DNA of 64,000 nucleotides from Avrilella dinanensis. Its GTDB lineage: Bacteria > Bacteroidota > Bacteroidia > Flavobacteriales > Flavobacteriaceae. This document shows, piece after piece, positions 7,900 through 16,822 of the stretch (positions are counted from its first letter, which is position 1; each line of letters starts with the position of its first letter). Where the stretch lies: assembly GCF_002807015.1 (NCBI RefSeq), contig NZ_NIPO01000001.1:34888-98887 (forward strand). The letters run 5' to 3'. The position numbers were made by a program, and so were the translations under genes. Below the pieces are notes generated by a model. The model saw only the letters and a list, made by a program, of their open reading frames with translations, was not told where the DNA came from and ran no database searches.

Positions 7900-10488
7900 T
7901 TAATCTTGGTTACGAAAAACCAATCCTTCTCCGTTAAAGGAATCAAGCAAAATGATACTGTCTGTTTTTACTTCGCCGGACAATATTTGTTTAGATAATT
8001 CATTCAGCACTTCTTTTTGGATAACCCGTTTTACCGGTCTTGCTCCAAAATGCGGGTCATAACCTTTACGTGCCAGATAATCCACCGCTTCCGGCGTGGC
8101 GTCCATTGTAATGTGTTGCTCTGCCAGCATTCTGAACACAGATTGCAACTGAATATTTACAATTTGCTTGATATTATCTTCGCTTAACGGTGTAAACATC
8201 GTGATTTCATCAATCCGGTTGATAAACTCCGGACGTACCGTTTGTTTCAGCAAATTCAATACATCTTGCTTGGTTTGTTCAACTTCTTGTGGTGTCGGAT
8301 TGCTGTCGAAACTTTCCTGAATAATATCACTTCCCATATTGGAAGTCATGATGATAATCGTGTTTTTGAAATCAGCCAACCGTCCTTTATTATCAGTCAA
8401 CCGTCCTTCGTCCAATACTTGCAGTAAAATATTAAACGTATCGGGGTGAGCTTTCTCTATTTCGTCCAAAAGAATAACCGAATAAGGTTTTCTTCTGACC
8501 GCTTCTGTCAGCTGTCCGCCTTCATCATAACCCACATATCCCGGAGGTGCTCCGACCAATCTGCTCACGCTGTGACGCTCAGAATATTCACTCATATCGA
8601 TTCGTGTCATTGAATTTTCATCATCAAACAGATATTCCGCCAAGGCTTTCGCCAACTCGGTTTTACCCACACCTGTCGTCCCGAGAAACAAGAACGAACC
8701 AATCGGTTTTTTCGGATCCTGCAAGCCGGCACGACTTCGTCTCACCGCATCACTCACTGCCTGAATAGCCTCTTCCTGCCCTACTACACGCTGGTGAAGT
8801 TCGGCTTCGAGATGGAGTAATTTTTCCCGTTCAGACTGTAGCATTTTGGTTACCGGAACGCCAGTCCATTTTGCCACAACCTCAGCAATATCGTCGTAAG
8901 TAACTTCTTCTTTAATCAACGAATTACCTTTTTGTGTTTCCGCTAATTCGGTTTGTAACTTAGCCAGATTTTCCTCTGCCTCTTTTATTTTTCCGTAACG
9001 GATTTCGGCTACTTTTCCGTAATCGCCTTCCCGCTCAGCTCTGTCAGCTTCCAGTTTCAGGTTTTCAATATTGGCTTTCTCATTTTGAATATGGTCCACT
9101 ACATCTTTCTCCGATTTCCATCGGGTGTATATCTCATTTCGTTCCTCTTTGAGATTTGCCAGATCAATACCTAAAGCTTTTAATTTCGCTTCGTCATTTT
9201 CCCGTTTAATCGCTTCAATTTCGATTTCCAGCTGCATGATTTTACGATCGAGAACATCTAATTCTTCCGGTTTGGAATTGATTTCCATGCGCAATTTCGC
9301 TGCTGCTTCGTCAATCAAATCAATCGCTTTATCCGGCAAATAACGACTAGTAATATATCTTTGCGACAACTCCACCGCACCAATAATCGCTTCGTCTTTG
9401 ATACGCACCTTGTGATGTGCTTCATATTTTTCCTTAATACCTCGCAGAATCGACACGGCACTTTCGGTATCAGGTTCGTCTACCATTACTTTCTGGAAAC
9501 GACGTTCGAGTGCTTTGTCTTTCTCGAAATATTTCTGGTATTCGTCCAAAGTGGTTGCCCCGATTGCTCTGAGTTCGCCGCGAGCCAATGCTGGTTTCAG
9601 AATATTCGCCGCGTCCATTGCCCCTTCGCCACCACCGGCACCCACCAATGTATGAATTTCGTCAATAAACAAAATAATCTGTCCTTCGGAAGAAGTTACT
9701 TCTTTGACCACTGCTTTCAAGCGTTCTTCAAATTCTCCTTTGTATTTAGCTCCGGCAATCAAAGCTCCCATATCCAAAGAATACAAATGCTTATCTTTCA
9801 GATTTTCCGGTACATCACCTTGTATAATACGATGAGCAATTCCTTCAGCAATGGCGGTTTTACCTACGCCGGGCTCGCCGACCAAAATCGGGTTGTTTTT
9901 GGTACGGCGTGATAAAATCTGTAATACACGACGGATTTCTTCGTCACGACCAATTACCGGATCCAATTTTCCTTCGTTGGCTAACTGATTGAGGTTATTT
10001 GCGTATTTATTCAACGAGTTATAGGTTTCTTCCGCCGATGCTGATGTAACTCGTTCACCTTTTCGCACTTCCTGAATAGCCGATTGTAAATCTTTTTCCG
10101 TTACGCCCTGGTCTTTCAACATTTGAGAGACTTTGCCTCCCGATTTAAATATCGCCAGAACAAGATGTTCAATCGACACAAATTCATCATTCATTTTTTT
10201 GGCAATCGACTGAGCACTCGTCAGCATCGAACCAGCTTGCCGGGACAACCCCATTTGCCCGCCTTCTACTTTTGGAAAGTTTTCTACAATCGCATCGAGT
10301 GCCTGCGTGAAAACCGGAATGTTTATGCCTACTTTTTTCAAAATGAACGGCGTCACATTTTCATCGACTTCCATAATCGCTTTGAAAATATGTTCATTCT
10401 CTATTTGCTGTTGCCCTAAACCTTGCACAATAACTTGTGCTTGTTGCAACGCTTCCTGTGATTTTATGGTAAAATTATTCAAATTCAT
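7900..10488 (-). CDS. clpB: ATP-dependent disaggregase ClpB
   Basis: An 862-residue Hsp100 chaperone that works with DnaK to dissolve protein aggregates. From N to C it has the Clp_N double repeat (residues 1-145), AAA1 with Walker [11 protein letters not shown] and Walker [15 protein letters not shown], and the long ClpB coiled-coil middle domain (about 400-530). AAA2 with [10 protein letters not shown] and a C-terminal substrate-binding domain follow. There is no ClpP-binding loop and no UVR motif, which separates it from ClpC. The ATG at 10488 ([14 protein letters not shown]) is the family start. An upstream ATG would add 12 polar residues. It is a single gene with its own stress-type promoter. 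Confidence 0.97.
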   Translation of the reverse strand: MNLNNFTIKSQEALQQAQVIVQGLGQQQIENEHIFKAIMEVDENVTPFILKKVGINIPVFTQALDAIVENFPKVEGGQMGLSRQAGSMLTSAQSIAKKMNDEFVSIEHLVLAIFKSGGKVSQMLKDQGVTEKDLQSAIQEVRKGERVTSASAEETYNSLNKYANNLNQLANEGKLDPVIGRDEEIRRVLQILSRRTKNNPILVGEPGVGKTAIAEGIAHRIIQGDVPENLKDKHLYSLDMGALIAGAKYKGEFEERLKAVVKEVTSSEGQIILFIDEIHTLVGAGGGEGAMDAANILKPALARGELRAIGATTLDEYQKYFEKDKALERRFQKVMVDEPDTESAVSILRGIKEKYEAHHKVRIKDEAIIGAVELSQRYITSRYLPDKAIDLIDEAAAKLRMEINSKPEELDVLDRKIMQLEIEIEAIKRENDEAKLKALGIDLANLKEERNEIYTRWKSEKDVVDHIQNEKANIENLKLEADRAEREGDYGKVAEIRYGKIKEAEENLAKLQTELAETQKGNSLIKEEVTYDDIAEVVAKWTGVPVTKMLQSEREKLLHLEAELHQRVVGQEEAIQAVSDAVRRSRAGLQDPKKPIGSFLFLGTTGVGKTELAKALAEYLFDDENSMTRIDMSEYSERHSVSRLVGAPPGYVGYDEGGQLTEAVRRKPYSVILLDEIEKAHPDTFNILLQVLDEGRLTDNKGRLADFKNTIIIMTSNMGSDIIQESFDSNPTPQEVEQTKQDVLNLLKQTVRPEFINRIDEITMFTPLSEDNIKQIVNIQLQSVFRMLAEQHITMDATPEAVDYLARKGYDPHFGARPVKRVIQKEVLNELSKQILSGEVKTDSIILLDSFNGEGLVFRNQD

Positions 10489-10519
10489 TGTTTTATTTTT
10501 TTGATTATGCTCATCTAAA

Positions 10520-10600
10520 GTCAAAAGCTATTCCATTTATCAAAAACTGACGTTTTGTCTTGTTTTTATTATTCAATTTATAAAAAATGACATTTTGACA
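10520..10600 (-). promoter_or_regulatory. clpB promoter: GG-N10-GA element with two upstream dyads
   Basis: On the minus strand, TGGAATAGCTTTTGAC (10535-10520) fits the -24/-12 pattern of sigma-54-like promoters with GG-N10-GA. It would start transcription about 20 bases before the clpB ATG. Just upstream lie CTGACGTTTTGTC (10547-10559) and TGACATTTTGACA (10588-10600), written on the plus strand. Both resemble a CTGACA-N3-TGTCAG dyad. clpC has a similar layout. The identity of the sigma factor is an inference. Confidence 0.5.
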
Positions 10601-10683
10601 CCATTTATTCAATTTTATTCTATGATAAAGGTAATTATTTTTCGTCTTTTTATCTCTATATTTGTTGGTCTAATTCATTAAAT

Positions 10684-11451
10684 ATGATTACGCTCAATAT
10701 CATCGGTTCAGGAAATGTAGCCCATCATCTGATTCAGGAAATACTATCTCATGATGATTTGTATCTGCAACAAATTTATGCCCGAAATATTAAAAATCTA
10801 CCGAATGATATTCCCGAAAGCACAAACATTTGCCACGATATAAAAAACCTCAAACCGGCTGATATCACGTTGATAAGCGTGAGTGATTCCGCTATTAGTG
10901 AAGTGTCATCAGCGTTGTCTTTTGACAACAATCTGGTGGTACATACTTCCGGGACGACCGCAATGGAAATGGTTAATCCGAAAAACCGCAGAGGCGTTTT
11001 TTATCCGCTACAAACTTTCTCTAAACACAAAAAAGTGGATTTTACACAAATCCCGATTTGTATTGAGGCGGAAAACGAAAATGATTTGATTTTGGTCCAA
11101 CAACTGGCAAAAATATTAAGTAGAGAAGTACATTTTATCGACTCAGAACAAAGAAAAGCTATGCACGTTGCAGCGGTTCTTGTCAATAATTTTACCAATC
11201 ATTTATGTACGATTGCCGAAGATATTTGTCAAAAAAATCAAATTCCGGGCAAAATTTTACAACCTTTGCTACGGGAAACGATTGACAAACTGACCAATTT
11301 ATCACCGATGGAAGCACAAACCGGACCGGCTGTGCGACACGACCAAAAAACCATTGACACTCATATCCGCTTTATTACAAACGAATTAACAAAAAAAATA
11401 TATCAACTTTTAACCCAATCAATTCAGGAATACCATGGCAGAGAGTTATAA
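10684..11451 (+). CDS. Rossmann-fold DUF2520 protein
   Basis: A 255-residue protein with an N-terminal NAD(P)-binding Rossmann fold (MITLNIIGSGNVAHHLIQEI, a GxGNxxxH loop) and a C-terminal all-helical DUF2520 domain (HVAAVLVNNFTNHLCTIAED). It resembles F420-dependent NADP oxidoreductase and 6-phosphogluconate dehydrogenase-type folds, but its substrate is unknown. Its end overlaps the kdsC start by 17 bases, so the two are translationally linked. The DUF2520-kdsC-UbiA-maf order is, from memory, a common flavobacterial arrangement. Confidence 0.88.
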   Translation: MITLNIIGSGNVAHHLIQEILSHDDLYLQQIYARNIKNLPNDIPESTNICHDIKNLKPADITLISVSDSAISEVSSALSFDNNLVVHTSGTTAMEMVNPKNRRGVFYPLQTFSKHKKVDFTQIPICIEAENENDLILVQQLAKILSREVHFIDSEQRKAMHVAAVLVNNFTNHLCTIAEDICQKNQIPGKILQPLLRETIDKLTNLSPMEAQTGPAVRHDQKTIDTHIRFITNELTKKIYQLLTQSIQEYHGREL

Positions 11452-11959
11452 AGAAATTATGAACAATATCAATACTTTTATTTTTGATGTGGACGGCGTA
11501 CTCACAGACGGAAAATTACACATTTCCAACGACGGCGAATTACTCCGGCAGATGCACGTGAAAGACGGTTACGCACTCAAAGCTGCAATAGATAAAAACT
11601 TTAGAGTTTGTATCATTTCGGGCGGGAAAAATGACGGTGTGAGAGAACGGCTGAAAAACCTTGGTATTACCGATATTTATCTTGGCATACCACACAAAAT
11701 GGACATTTTTAAGGAATACATAAATAAGCATAACATTGATTCTCAACACATTTTGTATATGGGCGACGACATTCCTGATTATTGGGTAATGAAAGAAGTT
11801 GGTCTGCCCACTTGTCCTCAAGATGCCGTGCCTGAAATCAAGACTATTTGCCGGTATATTTCACACAAAAATGGTGGAAACGGTGCAGTCAGAGATGTGA
11901 TTGAACAAGTACTGAAAGTACAGAATAAATGGCTGAGAACTTATGATGCTACGCTCTGA
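11435..11959 (+). CDS. kdsC: KdsC-type HAD phosphatase (KDO-8-phosphate phosphatase)
   Basis: A 174-residue C0-type HAD phosphatase that probably removes phosphate from 3-deoxy-manno-octulosonate 8-phosphate in LPS core synthesis. HAD motif I is FDVDGVLTDG with nucleophile D18 and acid D20. Motif II is IISGG. Motifs III and IV are spread over KMDIFKEYI and YMGDDIPDYWVM. There is no cap insert, as expected for KdsC tetramers. The ATG at 11435 gives the usual MAESYKE start, and the next ATG at 11459 is possible. A terminator follows at 12056. Confidence 0.9.
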   Translation: MAESYKEIMNNINTFIFDVDGVLTDGKLHISNDGELLRQMHVKDGYALKAAIDKNFRVCIISGGKNDGVRERLKNLGITDIYLGIPHKMDIFKEYINKHNIDSQHILYMGDDIPDYWVMKEVGLPTCPQDAVPEIKTICRYISHKNGGNGAVRDVIEQVLKVQNKWLRTYDATL

Positions 11960-12055
11960 TTTTTTAAATAAGTAAGTCCTGTTTTAAAATTCATACCTGT
12001 ATGCTTACGTTATTGCCAGAATGCAATTTAAACATGTCTTGAAAAAAAATCCATT

Positions 12056-12083
12056 AACCCGCCTATTTTCGGCGGGTTTTTCT
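12056..12083 (+). terminator. Rho-independent terminator after kdsC
   Basis: The arms AACCCGCC/GGCGGGTT enclose a 7-base loop and are followed by a T run. It lies about 100 bases after the kdsC stop. Confidence 0.9.
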
Positions 12084-12202
12084 TTGCTGCCCCAAAAACG
12101 TTTTAAACAATTTTCAACAATCATAGTTTTAACAAAGTTTGTATTAAAAAAATATGTATTTTTACAGTAATTCATATTGAATTAATTCAAAACCTATACA
12201 TT

Positions 12203-13099
12203 ATGAAAATTTTTAAAAACAAACAATGGCAAAGTATTTTACAGATATTTGTCGCCGTAATGCTGTTGCGTTTTCTTCTATTCAGGCATCATGCAGAAGG
12301 CTTGGTACTGACCGATATCTACTTTCTGGGCTATTTCCTATCGACTGTTATCGTGGCTTTTGCCGGATTGTACCTCTACCGGATTGTCCGTCAGGAAGAA
12401 AATCCACATCGGGTTATCTTCAAAAATATCGACCGTGCTTATTATCAGTATCTGGGGTTAAATATGGTTGCCATTGCTGTCAGTTTTATGGTATCCAATG
12501 CTATCGAAAAAACGGTATATTTCGGCTATACGCTGGCTCTTGCAGCTATACTTTATCTGTATATTACTCAATGGCGGAAGGTGTTGCTTGTGGACAACAT
12601 CGTGTTTGCTTTTGTGGTTACTTTCCCGATTTTTTTGGAAATTTTCACCGATTTACCTACTTCGCAAGATTCTGAAGAGCATTTCTTTGCAAATGAACCT
12701 GTGTTGTGGTTCTCGCTGTCGTTAGGGATTTTTCTTTGGATTTTGTTTTTTATTCAAACCATTTTACAGGATTTACAGTTTATGCAATACGATATCCGCC
12801 GGAACAAAAAAACATTGGCAACCCTGCACGGGCGGGAAAAAGGTGCCAAGCGAACTACATTTCTGTCCTTGATTCCGCTTGCACTATTGGTCATTTTTAT
12901 TGTGGTAAATCTGTCAGAATATAGCTATACACCTTATTATCTGCTCATTGCCGCTACCTTACCAATGTTATATTTTCTATATATTCTATGGAATGCCAAA
13001 GACGCTAAAGATTTTAATTTTTCCTCCAATATCCTGTCGATAATCATTTGGCTAAGTATTTTTTCTATCGTAATTTTAAGCCTTGATTTAAATGGATAG
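12203..13099 (+). CDS. Diverged UbiA-like membrane protein, aspartate motif lost
   Basis: A 298-residue protein with about eight or nine membrane segments. Its helix pattern, length and position between kdsC and maf match the UbiA-family geranylgeranylglycerol-phosphate transferase-like proteins found there in other flavobacteria. The segment TVIVAFAGLYLYRIVRQEEN (48-67) lines up with the region that normally carries NDxxDxxxD, but those aspartates are absent. The second motif is reduced to D190 and D197 before RRNKKTLATLHG. I infer a catalytically altered or inactive homologue. If the alignment is wrong, it is simply an unknown membrane protein. Confidence 0.55.
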   Translation: MKIFKNKQWQSILQIFVAVMLLRFLLFRHHAEGLVLTDIYFLGYFLSTVIVAFAGLYLYRIVRQEENPHRVIFKNIDRAYYQYLGLNMVAIAVSFMVSNAIEKTVYFGYTLALAAILYLYITQWRKVLLVDNIVFAFVVTFPIFLEIFTDLPTSQDSEEHFFANEPVLWFSLSLGIFLWILFFIQTILQDLQFMQYDIRRNKKTLATLHGREKGAKRTTFLSLIPLALLVIFIVVNLSEYSYTPYYLLIAATLPMLYFLYILWNAKDAKDFNFSSNILSIIIWLSIFSIVILSLDLNG

Positions 13100-13104
13100 T
13101 TATC

Positions 13105-13686
13105 TTGATACACAACAAAAAGATTATTTTGGCATCGCAATCGCCGAGGCGGCAGGAATTACTTGCACAAACCGGAATTACGTTTGAGGTCGAAACCCGC
13201 CCGGTCGAGGAAATTTTCCCAAGTGATTTAGCCCGGGAAAAAATCAGTGAATACCTGGCAAAGTTGAAAGCTGAAGCATTTACCGATATTCATGCTGATG
13301 AAATTATCCTTACTGCCGACACCATCGTCTGGTATCAAAACCAAGCTTTGGGCAAACCCAAAAATGCCGGCGAAGCCCGAAATATGTTGCAGTCATTATC
13401 CGGAAAATCGCATGAAGTGATTACTTCCGTATGCCTGAAAAGCAACACTGACTATCTTGTATTCAGCGACATTACCCAAGTATTTTTCCGTAAACTTTCC
13501 GACAAAGAAATCGATTATTACATCAGCAATTATCAACCGTTTGATAAAGCCGGTGCATACGGCATTCAGGAATGGATTGGTGCTGTCGGTATCGAAAAAA
13601 TCATCGGCTCATATAATAATGTGGTCGGATTACCGACCGAAAAACTGATTTGCGAATTAAAAAACATCGGAATTTATGAACTTTAA
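13105..13686 (+). CDS. maf: Maf-family nucleotide pyrophosphatase
   Basis: A 193-residue cytoplasmic pyrophosphatase that hydrolyses non-canonical or excess nucleoside triphosphates. ILASQSPRRQELL near the start is the Maf signature, ADTIVWYQNQALGKP carries the catalytic aspartate region, and FDKAGAYGIQEW is the conserved C-terminal motif. The start is a TTG at 13105, 5 bases after the preceding stop codon, as no ATG or GTG precedes the conserved block. The last 11 bases overlap the mechanosensitive channel gene. Confidence 0.92.
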   Translation: MIHNKKIILASQSPRRQELLAQTGITFEVETRPVEEIFPSDLAREKISEYLAKLKAEAFTDIHADEIILTADTIVWYQNQALGKPKNAGEARNMLQSLSGKSHEVITSVCLKSNTDYLVFSDITQVFFRKLSDKEIDYYISNYQPFDKAGAYGIQEWIGAVGIEKIIGSYNNVVGLPTEKLICELKNIGIYEL

Positions 13687-14188
13687 TTTTAGCCATTATG
13701 AAGCTCAAATCTGGCTGACTGTTATTGCGTTTGTCATCTTCTGGCTGCTGCGTTTTATCACACACAGGCTAATAAAACGTTTTGCTTCTTTGTCTAAAAA
13801 AACTGAACGGCGAAGCAATCTCATCAAAAAATATGTGGATATATTCCTGAGCACATTCCTCATTATTTTTATTCCGCTGGTTTGGGGTGTGGATTCTAAA
13901 AGTATATTCGGCTATCTGACCGCCCTGACTGCTTTTATCGGTGTTGCATTATTTGCCCAATGGTCTATTTTGAGTAATGTAACTGCAGGTGTAGTTATGT
14001 TTTTTTCGTTTCCGTACAAAATCGGGGATAAAATCCGGATTCAGGACAAAGATTTTCCTATCGAAGCCAGAATTGAAGATATCAGAGCTTTTCATACCAT
14101 GTTGCTTACCACAGATGGCGAATATATTTCGTATCCTAACAGTTTGTTTTTGCAAAAATCGGTAGTTATTTTAGACCAGGAAGAATAA
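13676..14188 (+). CDS. Small MscS-family mechanosensitive channel
   Basis: A 170-residue protein made of the minimal MscS core. Two N-terminal membrane helices (about 10-26 and 52-68) are followed by the pore-lining TM3-like stretch YLTALTAFIGVALFAQWSILSN. The beta domain contains FPYKIGDKIRIQDKDFPIEARIEDIRAFHTML and ends YPNSLFLQKSV. It lacks the C-terminal alpha/beta vestibule of the 286-residue E. coli MscS. It overlaps maf by 11 bases, and the two are likely cotranscribed. Confidence 0.88.
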   Translation: MNFNFSHYEAQIWLTVIAFVIFWLLRFITHRLIKRFASLSKKTERRSNLIKKYVDIFLSTFLIIFIPLVWGVDSKSIFGYLTALTAFIGVALFAQWSILSNVTAGVVMFFSFPYKIGDKIRIQDKDFPIEARIEDIRAFHTMLLTTDGEYISYPNSLFLQKSVVILDQEE

Positions 14189-14268
14189 AAATGTGTCAAT
14201 GAGACAATTAGCGGATTAGCAAATGAACAATTTTACGGTTATTACAACAGCTTAAAAAAAACATAACA

Positions 14269-16719
14269 ATGAAAAACACCTTTTTATATATTTTCAGCCT
14301 TGCATTTTTACACCTTGGTTTCGCCCAAAAACCACAGACTCCAACTCCTTCAGAAATTTATTTCAAAATGGAACAGCTGAATGTTCTGGCAAGTGCGATG
14401 TATGTCGCTGCACACCCCGATGATGAGAACACCCGTTTGATTACCTATTTGACACATCACGAAAAAGCATACACCAATTATCTGTCGCTAACACGCGGAA
14501 ACGGTGGGCAGAATTTAATCAGCGATGAATTGGGAACGGACCTGGGTGTTATCCGAACCAACGAGCTTTGGAATGCACGGAAAATCGACGGAGGAAAACA
14601 ATTTTTTTCTACTGCAGATGATTTTGGTTTTTCCAAAACTCCACAAGAGACCTTTCAAAAATGGAACAAAGAATCGCTGTTGCAACAAATGGTTTATATG
14701 ATTCGCAAAGAGCAACCCGACATCATCATCAATCGTTTTGACCACCGAACTGAGGGCAATACGCACGGACACCATACAGCATCGGCTCAATTATCAAAAG
14801 AGGCTTTTGCGTTGGCACAAGATGCATCTTTTGAACTTCCGACAATACCTTCAGAAATCTGGAAACCGTCCCGATTGTTTTTCAATGTTTCGTGGTTCTT
14901 TTTCGGAAGTAAACAAGCGTTTGAAAAAGCCGATAAATCCAGATATATCCCATTGAATATTGGTGTTTTTTACAATCAATTGGGTAAAAATAATCAGGAA
15001 ATTGCATCATTGAGCCGGAGCCAGCACCAATCGCAAGGATTTGGTGATTTGTCTTCACGAGGCGAAGAAATTGATTATGTGGAATTGATTGACGGTAAAC
15101 CTCTCAACTCATCGAATTTGTTTGAAGGTATTGACACGAGCTGGAACCGTATAGAAGGCGGACAAAAAATCCAACCTTTGGTTACCCAACTTTTAAATCA
15201 ATATGATTTTAAAAACCCTTCTAAATCTGTTGATTTACTGACAAAAATTTATGCTGAGATTGATAAATTGCCTGAAACAATCTGGAAAACCCGTAAACAA
15301 AATGAAGTCAAAGAATTGATTAAAGATTGTACCGGATTATTTCTGGATATTACCACAAACGAGCCTTATACTGTTCCCGATAAAAATATTTCTGTAAAAG
15401 TTGAAGTTGCTAATCGTGCTGATATTTCTTTAAAAATCAAAGATGTTACACTCAACAATCAAAAAACAACCGTAAATAAATCATTGACCAACCAAGAAGT
15501 GTTTTATGGCGATTTTGATGTGGTATTTACAAATAAAGACTTAACTAATTTTAAATTCATCAATTCGTTTAACGATTTCAAAAATCAATTCAATCCTATC
15601 AGTAAACACGAAATTGGCTTGGAAATCAATAGTAGTGTTTATGTCTCGTTTCCTGTCGAAATTCAATATAAATATAAAGACGAAGTAAAAGGCGAAGTTT
15701 ACAAACCGTTTCACGTTGTTCCAAAAGTTTCGGTACAATTTAAACAACCGGTTTATTTATCTAATAATGATAAACAGCAAAACATTTCGGTTGTATTAAG
15801 TAATTATTCTGATGAAGATGTTAATGGAAAAATAGTGACAACTCCAAGTTATATGGGACTCCACGCTGCTAAACCTCAAAAAGAAATTGCTTTTAGTTTA
15901 AACAAAAAAGAGAAAAATAAAGAAATAAATTTTGATGACGACAGCTATAATTATTCTGTGAGATTAGTTAATAACTCAAATCAAACCTTATCTTCAAATG
16001 AAACAAAATGGATTGATTACGAACACATTCCATTAAATTATTATATAAAACCTTCAACTACTAAAATCATAAATTTCGATAACTCAAATTTAAAAAAGAA
16101 ACATATTGGCTATATTATGGGAGCCGGCGACGAAATTCCGCAAGTGTTACAAAACGTTGGTTATCAGGTTGATTTAATTGATTTAAAAACGCTTAAAACA
16201 AACGATTTGGCTCAATATGAAACCATTATCGTCGGCATTCGTGCGTTTAATACCGAAGAAGAACTAAAAGTTAAAAATCAATTATTGTTTGATTATGCTA
16301 AAAATGGCGGAACGGTTATCGTTCAATATCAAACGAATATGAATTTAAAAACCGACAAAATCGCACCTTATAAACTGAAATTGGGAAGAACAAGAATAAC
16401 CGACGAAAATGCTAAAGTTCGTTTTATCAATCCTGATATGAAGGTGTTAAACCAACCTTTTAAAATCACACAGGAAAATTTTAAAAACTGGGTTCAGGAA
16501 CAAGGTTTGTATTATGCCGACGAGTTTTCTGATGATTTTATACCTGTTTTTTCCTCACGCGATTTCGATGAAAAACCAACCAACGGAGGTTTATTGATTG
16601 CATCGTACGGAAAAGGTTACTATATTTATACCGGATTGAGCTTTTTCAGACAATTACCTGCCGGAAACGCAGGAGCTCTGGAGCTTTTCATCAATTTAAT
16701 CGAGCTGAAAAATGACTGA
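14269..16719 (+). CDS. Secreted PIG-L/LmbE-family deacetylase
   Basis: An 816-residue exported protein with a signal peptide ending HLGFAQ. The N-terminal LmbE-like domain has the zinc motif AHPDDEN (48-54) and the second ligand in GNTHGHHTASA near residue 165, which is typical of N-acetyl-glucosaminyl deacetylases. The middle is beta-rich, like an NPCBM or adhesion-type module. The C-terminus (about 615-810) has the alpha/beta look of a glutamine-amidotransferase-like domain (GYIMGAGDEIPQVL, YGKGYYIYTGLSFFRQLPAG). The substrate is probably an external amino-sugar polymer, but that is inferred. It overlaps the small peptide gene by 8 bases. Confidence 0.88.
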   Translation: MKNTFLYIFSLAFLHLGFAQKPQTPTPSEIYFKMEQLNVLASAMYVAAHPDDENTRLITYLTHHEKAYTNYLSLTRGNGGQNLISDELGTDLGVIRTNELWNARKIDGGKQFFSTADDFGFSKTPQETFQKWNKESLLQQMVYMIRKEQPDIIINRFDHRTEGNTHGHHTASAQLSKEAFALAQDASFELPTIPSEIWKPSRLFFNVSWFFFGSKQAFEKADKSRYIPLNIGVFYNQLGKNNQEIASLSRSQHQSQGFGDLSSRGEEIDYVELIDGKPLNSSNLFEGIDTSWNRIEGGQKIQPLVTQLLNQYDFKNPSKSVDLLTKIYAEIDKLPETIWKTRKQNEVKELIKDCTGLFLDITTNEPYTVPDKNISVKVEVANRADISLKIKDVTLNNQKTTVNKSLTNQEVFYGDFDVVFTNKDLTNFKFINSFNDFKNQFNPISKHEIGLEINSSVYVSFPVEIQYKYKDEVKGEVYKPFHVVPKVSVQFKQPVYLSNNDKQQNISVVLSNYSDEDVNGKIVTTPSYMGLHAAKPQKEIAFSLNKKEKNKEINFDDDSYNYSVRLVNNSNQTLSSNETKWIDYEHIPLNYYIKPSTTKIINFDNSNLKKKHIGYIMGAGDEIPQVLQNVGYQVDLIDLKTLKTNDLAQYETIIVGIRAFNTEEELKVKNQLLFDYAKNGGTVIVQYQTNMNLKTDKIAPYKLKLGRTRITDENAKVRFINPDMKVLNQPFKITQENFKNWVQEQGLYYADEFSDDFIPVFSSRDFDEKPTNGGLLIASYGKGYYIYTGLSFFRQLPAGNAGALELFINLIELKND

Positions 16720-16819
16720 TTTTAAACGCAGAAAGTGGAAAAAAATATACAGCCTTGTCTTGCTGATGAATGTGTTATACATTGCTTTCTTTTATTTTTT
16801 AATGATTTTTTACGCATAA
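16712..16819 (+). CDS. 35-residue membrane microprotein
   Basis: A short reading frame starting in the last codons of the deacetylase gene (8-base overlap) and ending 3 bases before the symporter ATG. The product begins MTDFKRRKWKKIY, a basic cytoplasmic tail, followed by one membrane helix (SLVLLMNVLYIAFFYFLMIF) and a short end. The exact fit between two genes, the overlap and the positive-inside helix argue for a real gene. From memory, similar short basic single-TM peptides occur before symporter genes in related genomes. It could be a small regulatory subunit of the symporter. Confidence 0.65.
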   Translation: MTDFKRRKWKKIYSLVLLMNVLYIAFFYFLMIFYA

Positions 16820-16822
16820 ATT

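Noticed and set aside
9361..9912. 183-codon open frame on the plus strand inside clpB
   Set aside because: It is antisense to the conserved AAA1 domain of clpB and its product has no plausible domain or signal.
12226..12675. 149-codon frame overlapping the UbiA-like gene
   Set aside because: It is a shadow in another frame of the membrane-protein gene. The Cys/Arg-rich product has no domain.
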